From Taxillus chinensis (lineage: Eukaryota > Streptophyta > Magnoliopsida > Santalales > Loranthaceae), in contig CM042089.1 of NCBI GenBank assembly GCA_023512835.1, forward strand, positions 558,001 to 622,000: 64,000 nucleotides of DNA, read 5' to 3'. The position numbers were made by a program, and so were the translations under genes. Below, piece by piece: positions 47,201 to 61,046 of the stretch. Position 1 is the stretch's first letter. Each line of letters starts with the position of its first letter. The notes beneath the pieces were generated by a model. That model had not been told where the DNA came from and ran no database searches. It worked only from the letters and a program-made list of their open reading frames with translations.

Positions 47201-50200
47201 GTTTATCTACCGTGTACTCCAACATGTTTTTGTATGGTCTTTCAACCTCACGAAGCACAAATGGCTTCCCATTGATGTAGATAACAGGTTCTTCTCTCAT
47301 GTTGTGCCAAAAAACTGTTCGGCCACCTTTAGAGCCGCCAACCTTCTGGATGACAGATCGAATACCATCAATTGTTGGATTTGCGACACCATAAACAGGA
47401 AACCCCGGAACTCCTCTGAAGTTTGGTGCACCCTCCACTCTCTCTGGTAAACTTGTATTTTGACAACCAGGACAATGGTCACTTTTTAGCACAGTCTGAG
47501 CCCCAAGGACCTCCCCACTTCGGAGGGCAGCAACCACACCCATCTCATTGGGGCGGCCATCAGAGGATTCAGCTACATTCATTAGCCATGGATTTCGGGT
47601 TGAATAACCGAGTGCTCCCATTGGGTCTCTTCTAAGCAATCTGAGGATAAGCTCAAATGCATTGGTAATTATTTAGAATAGAGTAACAATAAGGTCAAAA
47701 ATGTTAAAGATCTGAAACTGTTTCATAGTCTACACCATTGGGTATCATCATACAATCTAAAACAATATAACTGTTAACATATAATGAGAAATGAATATTT
47801 AATTTCACAATGCTGGTGAATGAATATAACTGTTAACATATATTATAGAAGTATGTTCAGATCTCCCAGGCAACACGTTTTTTTAACCAAACGTCATTAA
47901 TAGCTATTAAATTCCTCATCAATTCTTCTATATGAAGCTCTTGCCCTCATTGTGAATAAGCTACAATCGTGGAAAGTGGTACCGAGGTCCAGTCATGTAG
48001 AAAGGGATTTTAAATCCTCAAATAAAAATTCAAAAACAGAATGGAGGAGCCTTCAGGATCATTAATTTGTATTTCAAAGTCATTCAATCACAGGCCACAG
48101 CCCTGTTTTTATAAAATAGTAACAAGGTAATTAAAAATAATAATAATAATAATTCTACAATCTGTAAAAGGACTGCTACAGTATAATGAATAAAGGGCCA
48201 ATGGCCTAACACTTGAATGGTTCAAGCCAGTTAGCCCCGTCCACAGCACTTATATAGTCTTCTGATGCTTGGCTAATAATTTAAAAAGTTTCACCAATTG
48301 ACTGTCGTGTTCAAATTGGTAAAATGCAACCATGGAAACCAATATTGGAACTGCTAACACACAGTCCTTTATAGGCATCATATAAGTAGTTCACATAATT
48401 TACCTGCGAATAATGCTATACAACTCTGGCCTTGCTCTCATCCACTCTGAGAAACTGCTGTGACCAGAGGAACTGGGATGGAGCGCTTCTCTTTCCGTAT
48501 GAATATATACAGCAAAGCATATGAGAAAGTAGTATCTTTCCAAGTATTCCACGAAGAAAGAAAGGGATGCCTCCCTTTTCATCTCATCTGGCTGACGCAG
48601 AATACTGTTGCGATATGTAGCAATGGCTTCACGCAAGTTCTGAGATTGATTTCACAAAGTCACAAGGCAAATCTCCAAATGTAAAACAGAAGGAGATTAA
48701 GGTAAGAGCAGGTATGTGCACAAAGAAATAATCTGGAAGTCTTGGGTGCAGGGAACCTTGACTATCGAGTACAAATGATGTTCGTACTTCAGAAATAAAC
48801 ATACGGCCACTGTTTTTCAGGTCATTATGAAAATGTTACTCATCTATTTGAGAATCAAAGGCAAGTAGAGTTACATAGGTATGCTACCCATTCTTGGGGT
48901 AGAGCACTTAGAAAGCTATACCTGCATGGATGAACACTTATCAATGACTTTATCCACCTGTCTTTTGCCTTCAACACCACCCTATAGACATAGCACTAGT
49001 AAATCAGACGATTGGGGGAGGGGGATGGGGGGTTAAGCTGGGGGCTTCGATTATACAGTATGCTATTTTCAAATACCTCTAAGACTCGAATCAAGCTTCT
49101 TATGACTGCATATTCACCTTTACGGATAGCCTCTTCTGTATTTGGCATCGTATCAGCCATGCCTGAACCAGTGTCAAAAACTTTTCCAATAGAATCTGTC
49201 TTCGGGATACCTATTTTATGTCAATGTCAAATAAATATCCCAAATAGCAAATGAGAACCAGCATTTGTGAAGGCAAAGAAATAGGGGCAATCATAGGAAT
49301 GGTTTTCCATAATAATTAATTATAAGCCTAAAGGCTTAATAAATGCACAAGACTTTGAGATTTAGATTTTATTTTATTTTATTTTTGCAATTTAGGCATG
49401 TTTAAATTACAAGCATATAGTGGAGCATAAAATTCAAACACAAAGTCTTCAAATTGGACACACGCACATGCAAACACACACACACACATATATAATGAAT
49501 GGAGAGGCACAAGTGGAACTATGACAAATGAAAATTCTTTCATAGTTAGAGAAGTACGGAAGAACTTTAAAAGGTATAATATTAAAACTATAAGTGGACA
49601 TAGAAAACTTGGACAAGTTTTAGATCTTATTAGCAGAGTGAGGGCATGTGTAGGATTCTCTTAAGGCAACAATAACTACCAGAAGCTCCTATTTGATTAA
49701 GGTAAACCAGCGTAGCAATCACCATCCCAGTTGTGGTCCGTCCACGCCCCATTTGACAATTAAAAATTATGTCTGTATTTATATCGGCTTGTGAAATTCT
49801 ATTTACCTGGAAAACAAAACAATCTGAGTCAGTGTTATAGGATAAAAATATTTCAGAAACAGCATTTACGCTATTTAAACACCATATTTATATGACAGAG
49901 ACTGCAGGGTCCAAGTATTCTCCATGTGTAGATGTCAGTCCGATATTAGCAAGTTCCAAACTGTAAATTTAAGTTTTCAGACTAGTATACTTTAATGTAA
50001 CATGTAGACACTTGAATTATTCATATATTCATACATAATAACATGAGGTTATACACAGAACCAACCAAAAAAAAGAAGATGACGAAGAAGAAGAAATGAT
50101 TCCTGGGTTAAGGTCAGGTGGTCAGGTGGCCATGTGCCCTCCCCTAGAAGGGATCTTAAAAATGTAAAAGCAAGACTATACAGCCGCTCACCTAGACATC

Positions 50201-53200
50201 AGAAAGATAAATACTACAGAATTCTTTATCATCTAATTTTGAATCATTCCATGAAAAAAATCTTGCATGTAAGACACATTTCACGCTCCAACACACAGAG
50301 CCAAAGAGGTAAAACACGAAAATCCATATATTATGGAACTCTATAGTTACTCCCCAACCAACCACAAAAACAAAAACAAAACAAAAAAAAAAAAAAAAAA
50401 CATGTCGGTAAAGGACAAAAATGTATGTGAAAAAAGAAAATTCATGGCCAGCTTGCTTGGATCAGAAGTGGATTGCAATATAATTTGTAAAATAAAACTG
50501 ATTTGTGAATTCTATGGGAAGACAAGCAAATCAGGATGTAAACAAAACCAAAACATGGAAACTCACCAAAATATCAAAATCTTGCTCTTTTGGGGATTTT
50601 TCATCAGTTATAGGAACACGCTCATAGTCAACAAGGTACCCTTCTTGTTGCAATATCTCATACACCTGGACCAAAGAATGAATTGGGTTATAAACTACTG
50701 AGGCATAATTTTATGTTCCCATATTGCACAGAATTTAAATAATCTGTAAGAAGTGTACTTGTAGAGGTGTCTTCACAGAATCACCCGTCACTGGTTCCCA
50801 TTGATCAACCATATGACCATCCAGTAGTTCATCAGTAACAAGGATTTTATTTCCATATCTAACACAATTAATGTAAGTGTGAAAGTTACTGTCTTTAGAG
50901 AACAAAAAATTATCAAAACAAGGGTGAAAGAAAAAAGGAAGGCGCAAATAAGAGAGACCTTGCAGCTTCCAGCAGGATATCTTCTTCCAATCGAGCTTCC
51001 ATTTGCTCCACCCTTATCCTGTTAATTCCCTGCTTAATATGAAAAAAATTGTTCATCAACTCTTTCAAACGTAGAAATTTTTACTGGGGGGGAACAGGGA
51101 ACAAAATAGTAAAACATGAAACATATAAGTAAATTACGTTGGCAAACATAGAAGTAAAAATAAGAACTGCATGCTTGTACATGTAAATAATTTGTTGCCT
51201 TTGTACTTGTCTCTTACTAGATTTTATAGATTCTTTAACCTGTTTGCATCTGAAATACAGGATAGAAGAGAATTGAATAAAATCACAATAGCTGCTGAGA
51301 TTTTAGATACAGGTTAATTCTCAATGTCATATGATGATCTGATAGGGTTCCTAAAGCCTTCACTCCCTGAAATTGATGTGCCTTTAAATCAGCTCACATA
51401 ATTGCGGCCTGCTCTTACTCATCCAGTCCAATGTCAATATTTTTATTTTTTATCTTATCACTGATACAGTTAGAATACCTATTATCCCTATATTTTACTA
51501 AAGTTTTTTCAGATTCCACTGATCACAGAACCTAAAAGTCTACAGCTTTCTATATCATTTCATCCGTTAGATTCCACTAATTGTAATCCTCCTTTTCCAG
51601 TGATCACCTCCAAGGATCATAGTTTACAAATTAAAGGAATTATCTTAAGCTGGTTCTAATTTTCAATTAGTCCATTTATTTGTTTTGTTGCAGTCAGGGA
51701 GATTTCTTTTTTCTTTTTTCAACATGGTACTTACCCTACCATGCCCAAAGTAAGAACCAAAATGCTAAACCAGTTACTATGAAAGTAAGAAAGAAAACCT
51801 CAGCATTCAATCTAGAGGTTCCCAATTCAATTGGTCATACTACGTAGTAAAATCAGTAACCAAAAAACACATGTTGAAGAAACGTGAGGAAATTTACTAA
51901 AGCAAAAAATATATATATTTGCAATAACATACTGTGTACTCGAGATTGGAGAAGGGCCTCTCCACATCGCGCAAAACAAAGGGGCGTCCATTAATGTAGA
52001 CCACCTATTTCAATGATAAAAGAAAATAACAAATAAAAAAATCATTAAATTTAATAAAAGGGTTGAGGGTGCTAAAATAATGATCAGATTTATAACATCA
52101 AAGAATAATTTTAGTATCTACAATGGTCAACAAATGCATCCACACAAGCCAGAGTTTATCATAAGTGGTTCACTTGTATAAGCCCTTTTGTAACTTTAAA
52201 GCCTCAAGTTCCATTTCAAGCTTCTCAATGAAGGAGTAAATCATAATCCAGTTTTAGGGTTTAGAATACAAATTTCCATTTTTTTATATATTTGAGGATA
52301 TCTTGCATCATCTGGCACCAACATGACAGCATACACCATGCTTACACAAAACCAGAGTTCACCAAAAATCAAACCCATCAATTTGTTCAAAGTAACGAGC
52401 TGTCCAACAGCACAACAATATGTCCACCTAACATAGTTATCAGCAACGAATATTTTCTGTACTTGCAACAAAGTATTGGCGTTAACTCTGTTGAGAATAA
52501 CCAACAAGACAATGGTATCAACTGGATTCAAACATGAATGCTAATCTAGAATTACACATATATTTACAGATAGAGCCAGCATTGTGCTTTCTGAAACTTA
52601 TAAAATAAATAGCACTAGTAATAGTAGTAGTAATGATAATAATAATAATGATATGACAATAAAGTAGTTTTACCGGTTCCTCGCGAAGGTTAATCCAAAG
52701 CAGTTTTGTTTTCTTTCCATCTACTCTTTGAGTACTGATATGATTGAGAACATTTCGTATACCATCAGTGGTTGGAATTGCAACACCATGAACATGTAAT
52801 GAGTCTGCCTATAAGTAGTCACAATTACAATGCCAAATGTATTAGACGACAATACATGAGAAGCGGGATGAAATTTTACATTGAATGTAGAAAGTGGTGC
52901 ATACAAAAACTACTGCCTGAAAAGTAAACCGCTATCAACCAACAGGTGATCATTATTCCAAACAGAAAACAGTTTAATAAACATTTTATAAGTATATGTT
53001 CATTAACTAAGAATAAATAAAATTACAATCCTGGAACAATTGGAGGTCCAATCAAGTGATGGTATTTTCACCCATTCTTCCACATTTGTTGCCCCTGCAT
53101 TTCTAAAATATCAAATTGGGGTTCTATCAACAGTCTTTGCATCATCCCTATATTTTTGTCTACCAAACTTACTCCTAACAAATTTGTCCCTGCGGGAAGC

Positions 53201-53916
53201 ACCATAACCATGCATACCATAACCAAACCAAACCTAATCTCATTAAGCTCCAAGACACTAACTTAACGATACCCAAGTTCCATCCCCAACCCACCTGGAA
53301 TAATCAACTTATCCATCTTAAGCCTAACCATGAGCAACAAAAATAAATAAATAACTCCATCTCCTTCACCTGCCCATACCAAAACTTAAAAGGTGTTCCG
53401 AGAGAGAATTTATTTCGTTCGTAAATAAGCGCCTGTAAAAAAATAAAAACTGCTTACAAGTACAAAATCGCCTTTGAACATTTGTTAAACACTTTGGTGA
53501 TCTTAAAAACGCGTTTATAGACAGAAATAGACTCCCTCAAACACCCTCCTCGTACTTATGCCTCTGTAATGATTTCCCAACACTCGTAAAGTAACACACG
53601 ATAACAGCTAAGCCATGTATTTAGATTTTAGAAGCGTGTCGGATTGCAACAAAAGAGAACTCGAAAAACGGATTAAAAGTCTTCGAGAACTAATGGAAAT
53701 TTACCGGGCAGTGAACCAAAAAAAAAAAAAAAAAAGAACCAGAACAAGAAGACAAACAAAACGGACCTGACGGTAATTGGGAGCTCCGTCAATATGTGGA
53801 GACAAACGTTTGTTCTGACAACCAGGGAAATGGTCGCTCTTGAGAATGGTCTTCTTCCCCAGAACCGATCCACCCCTGAGCTTCATAACCTGGTCCAGCT
53901 CTCTCGGCACCGACAT
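41229..53916 (-). CDS. Paladin-type multi-domain protein-tyrosine-phosphatase-like protein
   Basis: Nineteen exons join in frame to 1,253 aa: 53767-53916, 52674-52808, 51933-52004, 50959-51029, 50759-50858, 50567-50665, 49680-49806, 49077-49210, 48922-48981, 48404-48639, 47211-47640, 46414-46737, 45686-46282, 45390-45563, 43598-43828, 43227-43510, 42549-42830, 41888-42010, 41229-41361. The protein has three similar modules, each with a GSVLGKxxIL-type start, INGxPFVLR and MEARL(K/E)EDI. Modules 1 and 2 carry the phosphatase signature CQMGRGR (C226-R232; C645-R651). Module 3 has FVSHTGFGG instead (S1084, G1090), so it should be inactive. Family knowledge: paladin resembles PTP-like (myo-inositol) phosphatases; the plant substrate is uncertain and the location probably cytosolic. 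The ATG at 53916 fits the conserved MSxP start; an in-frame ATG at 53949 would add 11 residues. The signature of module 2 is split by an intron after CQ. Confidence 0.95.
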
Positions 53917-53962
53917 GGTCACCCGGAAACACGCGCAACGAACAACCATAAACAAACGACTG

Positions 53963-53983
53963 TCAAAACCTGGGCACGAACAT
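53963..53983 (-). promoter_or_regulatory. Short upstream ORF in the paladin-type 5' leader
   Basis: ATG TTC GTG CCC AGG TTT TGA encodes six residues and ends 46 nt before the main ATG at 53916. If the leader begins upstream of 53983 it could lower translation of the main frame. Confidence 0.4.
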
Positions 53984-56900
53984 CGACGGAGGCACAGGAA
54001 GCAGCGTAATTGAATGCTCGAAAAGAGAAAGATAGACGAGGATGAAGTTGATGAGAGGGGGAGAGAATATTAGGCGAGGAGATAACGCGTCTGTAAAGTG
54101 ACACAGAAAGGAGCATTCTAAGCCATTTGATTGAAAACACTCTCTCCCTCCCTACACACCTGCTTTGTGTGGGCGTGCGCGTGGGGTCGGTAGGCGTATG
54201 TAATGCGCGTCCACATCCGCTTCCGTTTGGGGCTTCCGGCTATTATTGATAAGTGGGAGGTACAATTGGCGTTGGAGCATCCGACTTTTAAACCATTGCT
54301 CGATGTGAGGTCGGAGTACATGTTTGAGCCGCGTCTTGACTAGAGGTTGAGCATGGGCTCGAGCAGGAGTTTAATGTTATGATTCGAGCAGTGTGGTGGC
54401 GTGACGTTTTTTAGTGACACAATTCAGAAATATATTCGCGCTATTCAAATGAAAGGAGTTATTTGAAGCGTAAATGATACGCAGCGGAAAGGTTCTAGGC
54501 AGTTCATGGAGGAGAACAGATGGAATCCCTTTAGAGTTCAAACGTGCTGACTCGGTTGAATACGGGGAGCACGCCGCTAGTCGAGGACTTGACGTTGAAG
54601 AAAAAATTTGGCCATCCTTACATAAACTGGTTGGGAACTGCAACCGTTCTCCTGATGAACCCAGTGACATGGCGAAACCAGTCTACGTGTGTTTCAACCC
54701 TCAAAAGCTAAACTTAGCGGACCGTGAATAAAGAAGTTAAGTGCTGCAATGGGTTGAAAGGCGCAGAAAATCTGATCCCGTGACATTAAGCAGGCATCGA
54801 TATCTCTCTCATGCTCAATTTTACGGATTTCTAAGTTCCATCGACTATAATTTCCGACAAAAACTTCAAACGGTCATAACTTTGCATACAATATACTGAT
54901 TTAAGCCCTTTTTTTATTTGTTGGTATGGACGAGAGGTATGACGCCAAAATGCCCATAGGGGATTTTCCGCTCTTGGATTTCAAAAAAAAAAAAAAAAAA
55001 CTCTATCGCCTCTCAAACCTGATTTTATGTCATGTTCCTACCTTATCCCATTTAGATTCACGAATCGAGGCTTCTCCTTCCACTGCTCTCTTTCTCTCTT
55101 GCTCAAATGTGGTATGTTACGCATTAAATTTTAAGTATTTTCGCTAACTTATCAATTGCCATGTCAGTCGGTTGCACGGCGATGTTACATCCCTAGTTGC
55201 AAATATTATTTTTCATTATTGATGAGCCTCGAGCTTCAAAGTTGTAATTAATTCAATTGAGTCCATAAATAATATTTTAAACTGTTTTATATTTTTTTTG
55301 ATGAGGTTATAATATATCAGTATTTTTTTAAAATTCGAATAAAATTATTTGGCTAAGTTTTATTTTCTATTTGATTAATACTAATATTGGATTAATATGG
55401 CAATTATTTTTTAGCTGAGTTGTAAATTAATAATATTTTAATTGAATAATGTTACGCATATTATATTATTAAATCGTGCATTGACGATTTTAATATTATT
55501 AGATTAATATTATATTTAATAATTTTTTATTCATACGATAAGGAAAGTATTCCTCATCAATTACATAGAGAATAAACTCTCATATTCAGTTTGATATTTA
55601 AAAATAAACAAATTAATAATTTATTTGTGTTGCATGGTTTTCATTTAGACACTATATGCTACATATATACCATTTTCACTCTTCACCTTATCCATGTAAA
55701 ATTGGTATTTTAACGTAACCAAACAAAGAAATGTTGAAATTAGTTAGGTTAGGTTTTATATAAAGGTTTTTTTACATTTTGTATGTGTTTTTTTTTATAA
55801 TTTGAATTTTCATTGAAGTTATAGTGTGATTTTTGAATTTTGATGAAATATAAAATAGAACGTGTTTTAAAAAGTTTATGAACTTATATTTTACGGAAAA
55901 ATATGATAGTACAAGGTAATAAGATCGAAAAAAAAAGATAGACTTTTTTTAAAAATGAATCTGGCATAAATATTAATTTTAAAATTGAAGATATAAAACA
56001 GTTAAAGATATTTTAAAATAAATAATTTATTCAAAAAAAAAATACTGAATTATATTAGCCACATTTTAGTGTTCTGTTTTTCAAAATCGAAACTTATTAT
56101 ATTTTTCTTACATTTTGATTCTTTTTTTTGTCTTTTTTTTTTGGGAGCCGCTTTCTTCTTCCTCTCCCTAATTATTTAACAAACTTCATCCAACGTCCCT
56201 CCAAAATTCTTGTAATTATCTCCCTCAACTTCTATTTAATTCTTTTTGTGGAGGTTCTCCAGACCTCAAATTTCAGTTTATTATGTAGTGATTGCATCAC
56301 TGCCATCATAATCCTATCCTTCAACTAAGCTAGAGAGTACTGGAGGCATCTAAATATGATTTGGAAACTTGACAGTATAAGAGTACCCCAGTATATAATA
56401 CTTTGAACTAATACGTGTATAAAATGTTAAGTATTACATAATTAAAAATAATAAGTTTCAAATACACAGTGTAGTGTTCAAATGTTAATGATGTTACAAA
56501 TTTAAAATATTAGTCTTAAAAAATTGAGACTACTATAATTTAAACTTTAAAAAGATTTTAAAAAAACTCAAAATTGGGCTAATTCTTTTGTCGCTTTTGT
56601 TAAATATTTGAGGAGTACATTTTCGTTTTTTTATTATCATTTTTAGATAGGATAGTTCTTGATATTTTTATTTTATTTTGTTTTCATCCACATACATATG
56701 CCCCATGTCTCTCTCTCTCCTTTTGCAATGAACACAACCCAAAACTGTAGCAGTCCTTTGGAGGTGTCATCCATCGTCACCACCTCGTCGGTTGTCATTC
56801 GCCAACCCTATGACGGAGATATCCAACTCATATACTATTATTATTTGAATAATGTTACCTGTATTTACGTTGACTGCAATACAGTTTTTTTTTTTGTATT

Positions 56901-58740
56901 TTTATTAAAATAATATAATCTTAATTAAGATTTATTTATTAAAATGATATTATTTTAATAAAAATAAAAAAGCTACCATATAATCACTGAAAAATAATTT
57001 TATTTATTTATTATTTATATGTGGGAGACACAGTTGGTATCGTTGGGAAAATCCTCTTTTGACTTTAATATGGTACGTGATGTCCACGTATGGTTCCTGC
57101 CATTTGAATTAATTGACTAACCAACCAACCAACTAACTAACTGCACGCTCATCAATATATCATCATATTATCGGACGCGAGTTGGCTACAGCGCATGGAA
57201 AATGCCGCACCATGATATTTTTTGTTAACTTTTTGTTGTTTGTTTCAAAATTCAACAAACCACCTAGATGTAAAATTTTATAACAATCTAATGATTAAAT
57301 TTTACATAAATGTAATTACAAAAAATTTAATAATTTAAAAATAAATTTTTTTAGTATTTTTATTAGCAGGCTGTGACTGAATGTATTAAATCCGGCTCCA
57401 AAGGGACGACGAGTGCGCTAACCGATGTACTAAAATTTAAAAACTCTCCAGAGAATCTCCAATAATTTTATTAATAACCAAAGTTATATTTAATTAATAA
57501 GGATAACTATAAATTAGTTAAATATAATTTTAATTTTACGTAAATTTATTTGAACTGTTAGCTAAAATATCAGTAAGCATTTACCCAATAATGCTTCCTC
57601 CCACGTCGCCCCTCCACCTGCCGCTCCTATCCCTGTCCTCCGCGTCGCCCCTCTACCCCGCCTCCCACAAGTCCACAACTCACGTGATAGTAGCAGCATT
57701 GGAAACGTTGAAGGAGGAAGGAAAGAGACGTTGAGAGAATATGCTTTGAAGGGAGAAAGTAGCCGCACTATGCAAGTGCCAAGGTTGTTATGTTTTCAAG
57801 AACTAAGGTTTTCAAGAACTAACTGACAAAAATGAAATTAATCAGTAAGTTTTTAAATGTACCAATAAAATTAATGTTAGTCAAAACTATATTAATTTAG
57901 CTCATGCCCTCCTGTCAACCTAGTGTCACATTAGATGAGAAAAGGAGATGATGGTGAGATAAGGATATTTCTATAAAATTATAAGTAGGTTGGTGTATTA
58001 ATCATTAACTTTATTTTATAACTGTATGTGAAAACTCACCTTCAACTTCAACACTAGTACTTATTTTATTTTTATTTTTATTTAAATAATATTTATCTCA
58101 CTTCTAATCCCCACCCCCTATATTTTTTCAATTATTTAGGACCCACAACAACAACCAATGAAAATAATGTAATATGATTTCAATATAAGAACATAAAAAA
58201 GGGGGTGAAGAGCATTTTGAAGTTTTTTAAATACGTGGATTATGATAAAACAATTCAAATAATAAAATAAGAGTTTGATCCTAGAATAAAAATAGTTATT
58301 ATTTATATTAAAATGAGATTGAGACCATAAACTGAATTTAATCTCAGTCCATTAAAAATAAAAAATACATTAATTTGCTAAAAATTCATTGGATTGGAAA
58401 ATGAAATATCAAAGGCAATAAAAAGCAATAGTTTCGTAACCTAGCAAATTGATCTTGGAAGTAATATGCATAAAACTTAATTAAGACATATTAAAATAAA
58501 TGTATTTCAAGAAATATCAAGTTGACGTAAAATAAAATATTGATTTAATTAAAATTTTGAATGACTCGATTTACAGTTAAATCAACTTACACATAATTTA
58601 TTTTTTATCAAACTCGTTCATATGAATATCTAGTTCATTTACAGCATCATAAGCATAAATTTAAAAAATACATATAAAAAACATAAAATATTATTTTTAC
58701 TTTAACAAAAAACTGAAAGTGATATTGAAAAAGGCGCGCT
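53984..58740. other. Intergenic region, no gene confirmed
   Basis: 53984-54150 is probably leader and promoter of the paladin-type gene. A GC-richer stretch at 54440-54960 holds an 85-codon plus-strand frame (54474-54731) with no family I can name; downstream there is poly(A/T) and repeat-like sequence, so it is more likely old transposon sequence than a gene. From 55200 the DNA is AT-rich with fragments starting GAATAATGTTACxxxTAT (about 55445 and 56845) typical of MITE debris. A C-rich patch at 57590-57680 sits inside AT-rich DNA beginning GAGAATCTCCAATAATTTTA (about 57451). Confidence 0.55.
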
Positions 58741-58763
58741 TGTCCAAACTCTAATTTCGTTTC

Positions 58764-58766
<3 letters not shown>

Positions 58767-58798
<32 letters not shown>
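58767..58798 (+). repeat. (CT)n tract in the 5' leader of the coiled-coil gene
   Basis: Sixteen CT units just upstream of the telo-box-containing leader. A typical plant 5' UTR pyrimidine tract. Confidence 0.85.
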
Positions 58799-58801
<3 letters not shown>

Positions 58802-58857
58802 TCACAGTTAGTGTCTACTGCAAGACTGCAACGGTAGCTGACGACTGTGGCGACGCG

Positions 58858-58866
58858 AAACCCTAG
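58858..58866 (+). promoter_or_regulatory. Telo-box-like motif AAACCCTAG
   Basis: AAACCCTAG in a leader-like, GC-richer stretch (58760-58940) fits the telo-box motif common near the starts of plant housekeeping genes. The stretch is probably the noncoding first exon of the gene whose ATG is at 60230, followed by a ~1.3-kb leader intron. The exact donor is unclear. Confidence 0.45.
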
Positions 58867-60229
58867 GAATCAACGACATTCGAATCAATCGGCAACAGCG
58901 ATCGTTGAGTAGCGATTCGATTTCTCTGGTCTCTCAGGTCCAACTTTCATACCATCGATTGTTCTAATGTGATTCACAGCGATCATGAGTTAGCCGTTTT
59001 TTTATCTCGAATTTGTGCATTTTCTCTGCGATTTTATGGTTTTGTGAAGATCAAACGATGTCAGAAACTAACAATACTTCGATTATCTAACGATTAGATC
59101 AAGTTTTCGTTGTCCTTCGTCTCTAGAAAATAAGAAAACAATTCGGTTCATGATTTTTTTGTTTGTTTTGTTTTCTATATTTTTTGCGAAGGTGTTGTGA
59201 GTTTTGATATATTTCGCTGATTGAACGCATTTTTTCTACCATTGCCATGCGGTTTGATGTTCGAAGCGCTGCCTATGGCTTTTAATGTTTGCGCATTGCC
59301 ATCTAGATACTGGTTATAATCTGGTTTCATAGAAAATAAGCTCATTTTATGTTTCGGTGTTTTGTATTATTGCTAGCTTAATCATTTCTGTATGATGACA
59401 CAAATATCCTCGCACGATTTCAGGTCACGTTAAGATTTCCTCAATGTCTAATGTGTTGCATGTTGTAGACTCATAGTTGCGCTATTGATATTTGATATTT
59501 GTTGTTTTGTTTCTGGTTTTTTGGTTTTCATGTGATGTTATCTCAATTTTTATTTGTTCCATTGAATGAACACCTTATCTACTATAATCATGCAGTCTGT
59601 TTTTAGTTGGTCCCTGGCAATGTATAATGCTGCTACATTATATTATCTAGATTCTAGATGCTGCTTATAATTTGGCTTCACAGCAAATACAAGCTACATT
59701 ATTGTCAGCTTGATCATTTCTGTGCTATGACAAAGGGAATTGATTGCTTCAAAGAGCTATCCATTCGGTGTTATTAAAAACAAGAGGATCATATTTACAT
59801 TTTCTAAATGTCCCAGATGTGGCTTCTTCTACTTTCATTTTGGTATTAGTTGGATAGATATGAGTTGGATTTTAAGGATGTCATTTCCAACTGTATAGTT
59901 TTTCTCTTTAGCATTTGGTGCTTGGTGCATATTTGCCAGAAAGTTGGATTGTAATTACTTGTTTGTTACTTATTATTTACCATACAATGGCCCCAATCTA
60001 TTTCTTTGAGCACAAATGTTAACACCTAACCATTCGGTTTTCTGTTACTTGTTACCAGGGAAATTGCATTGCGATCACTTTTCTATGACTCATAGTTTAT
60101 TTTAACTGTTTGCTCACTTATAATTTACAATCCAACGGGTTCAGCCTATTGCTTTGAATGCAAATTCATATAGCTAGCATTAGAAGTTATGTTTTTACCA
60201 GATTGGCTTGCTTGACCAAAGATTGTTAA

Positions 60230-61046
60230 ATGGAAATTGACATTGGAGTGGAGAGGAAACGGATGAAACCATCGGTATGTATGCTTATACAAATAGCTGT
60301 CCATGGTGATTATCATGACTAATTAATTAGCTGGCTTGTTTGCTCTTTTTATCTATCCTCATTGCTGTAATTATAAGACGGAAGAGAAGGAAGAGGACAT
60401 GCAGGGAGCCATTGTAAAGACAACAGAAGAAACTGACACAAACATTGCAGGATCTGAAGAGATGGAATTTAACATCAATCGCATTCTTGTAAAGATTGAA
60501 CACTTCACGCAAATGGTAGCTATGTTTCATATTTTTCAGTCACATTTTTAGATTTGAAGTAATGAGTTGAGAGAATCTTTAGTACGTATAGCTGTGTAAA
60601 AAAAACTTTAAAATTGCTACATCCATTCAGTTGTAAGATTCACAAGTTTATTGGAATATCTATTTATCAATAGTGTGTTTTCCATGGACATAACTTTAAG
60701 CTTCAATAAATAAATAAAAATAAAAACTGTTGCTTCTGATTCAATATTCAATATAGGTGTCTGAGATGTTGGAGTGTGGGAAGGCAATGCTCAAGGAATT
60801 GAGCGAGGAGTTTGAAGAACAGATGATCTCGTGAGATATGAAATTGAATTGATATTACTATTATGAGAGCTGAGCTGATTTGTTTATTTGTTTCGATTAC
60901 ATGTCTACAGAATACACCAGGGCCAGGTGGAAAAATGGCAGGAAGAGATCAGGTTACTGCGGATGCTTGATGCTTCAAACGTGGAGACCGATGCGCTTTT
61001 GCACAATGCCCGCAACCTGATCCATGGTGTCCACATTGATTCTTGA
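60230..61046 (+). CDS. Small acidic coiled-coil protein, function unknown
   Basis: Exons 60230-60274, 60378-60515, 60757-60830 and 60911-61046 join in frame (CCATCG|GTATGT, TATAAG|ACG, CAAATG|GTAGCT, ATATAG|GTG, ATCTC|GTGAGA, CTACAG|AAT) to give 130 aa. The protein starts MEIDIGVERKRMKPS, which includes a basic patch, then has a polar acidic stretch. Residues about 48-115 form a likely amphipathic coiled coil (NINRILVKIEHFTQM, LKELSEEFEEQMISIHQGQ, VEKWQEEIRLLRML). It ends NARNLIHGVHIDS. No catalytic motif, signal peptide or membrane segment is visible. The regular splice sites, closed phases and leader upstream make it a convincing gene. I do not recognise the family. After the stop, AAG|GTAAAT suggests a 3' UTR intron. 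Confidence 0.8.

Noticed and set aside
52241..52531. 96-codon minus-strand frame inside the intron between paladin-type exons 2 and 3
   Set aside because: Intron sequence with no conserved motif; the exons on each side join in phase without it.
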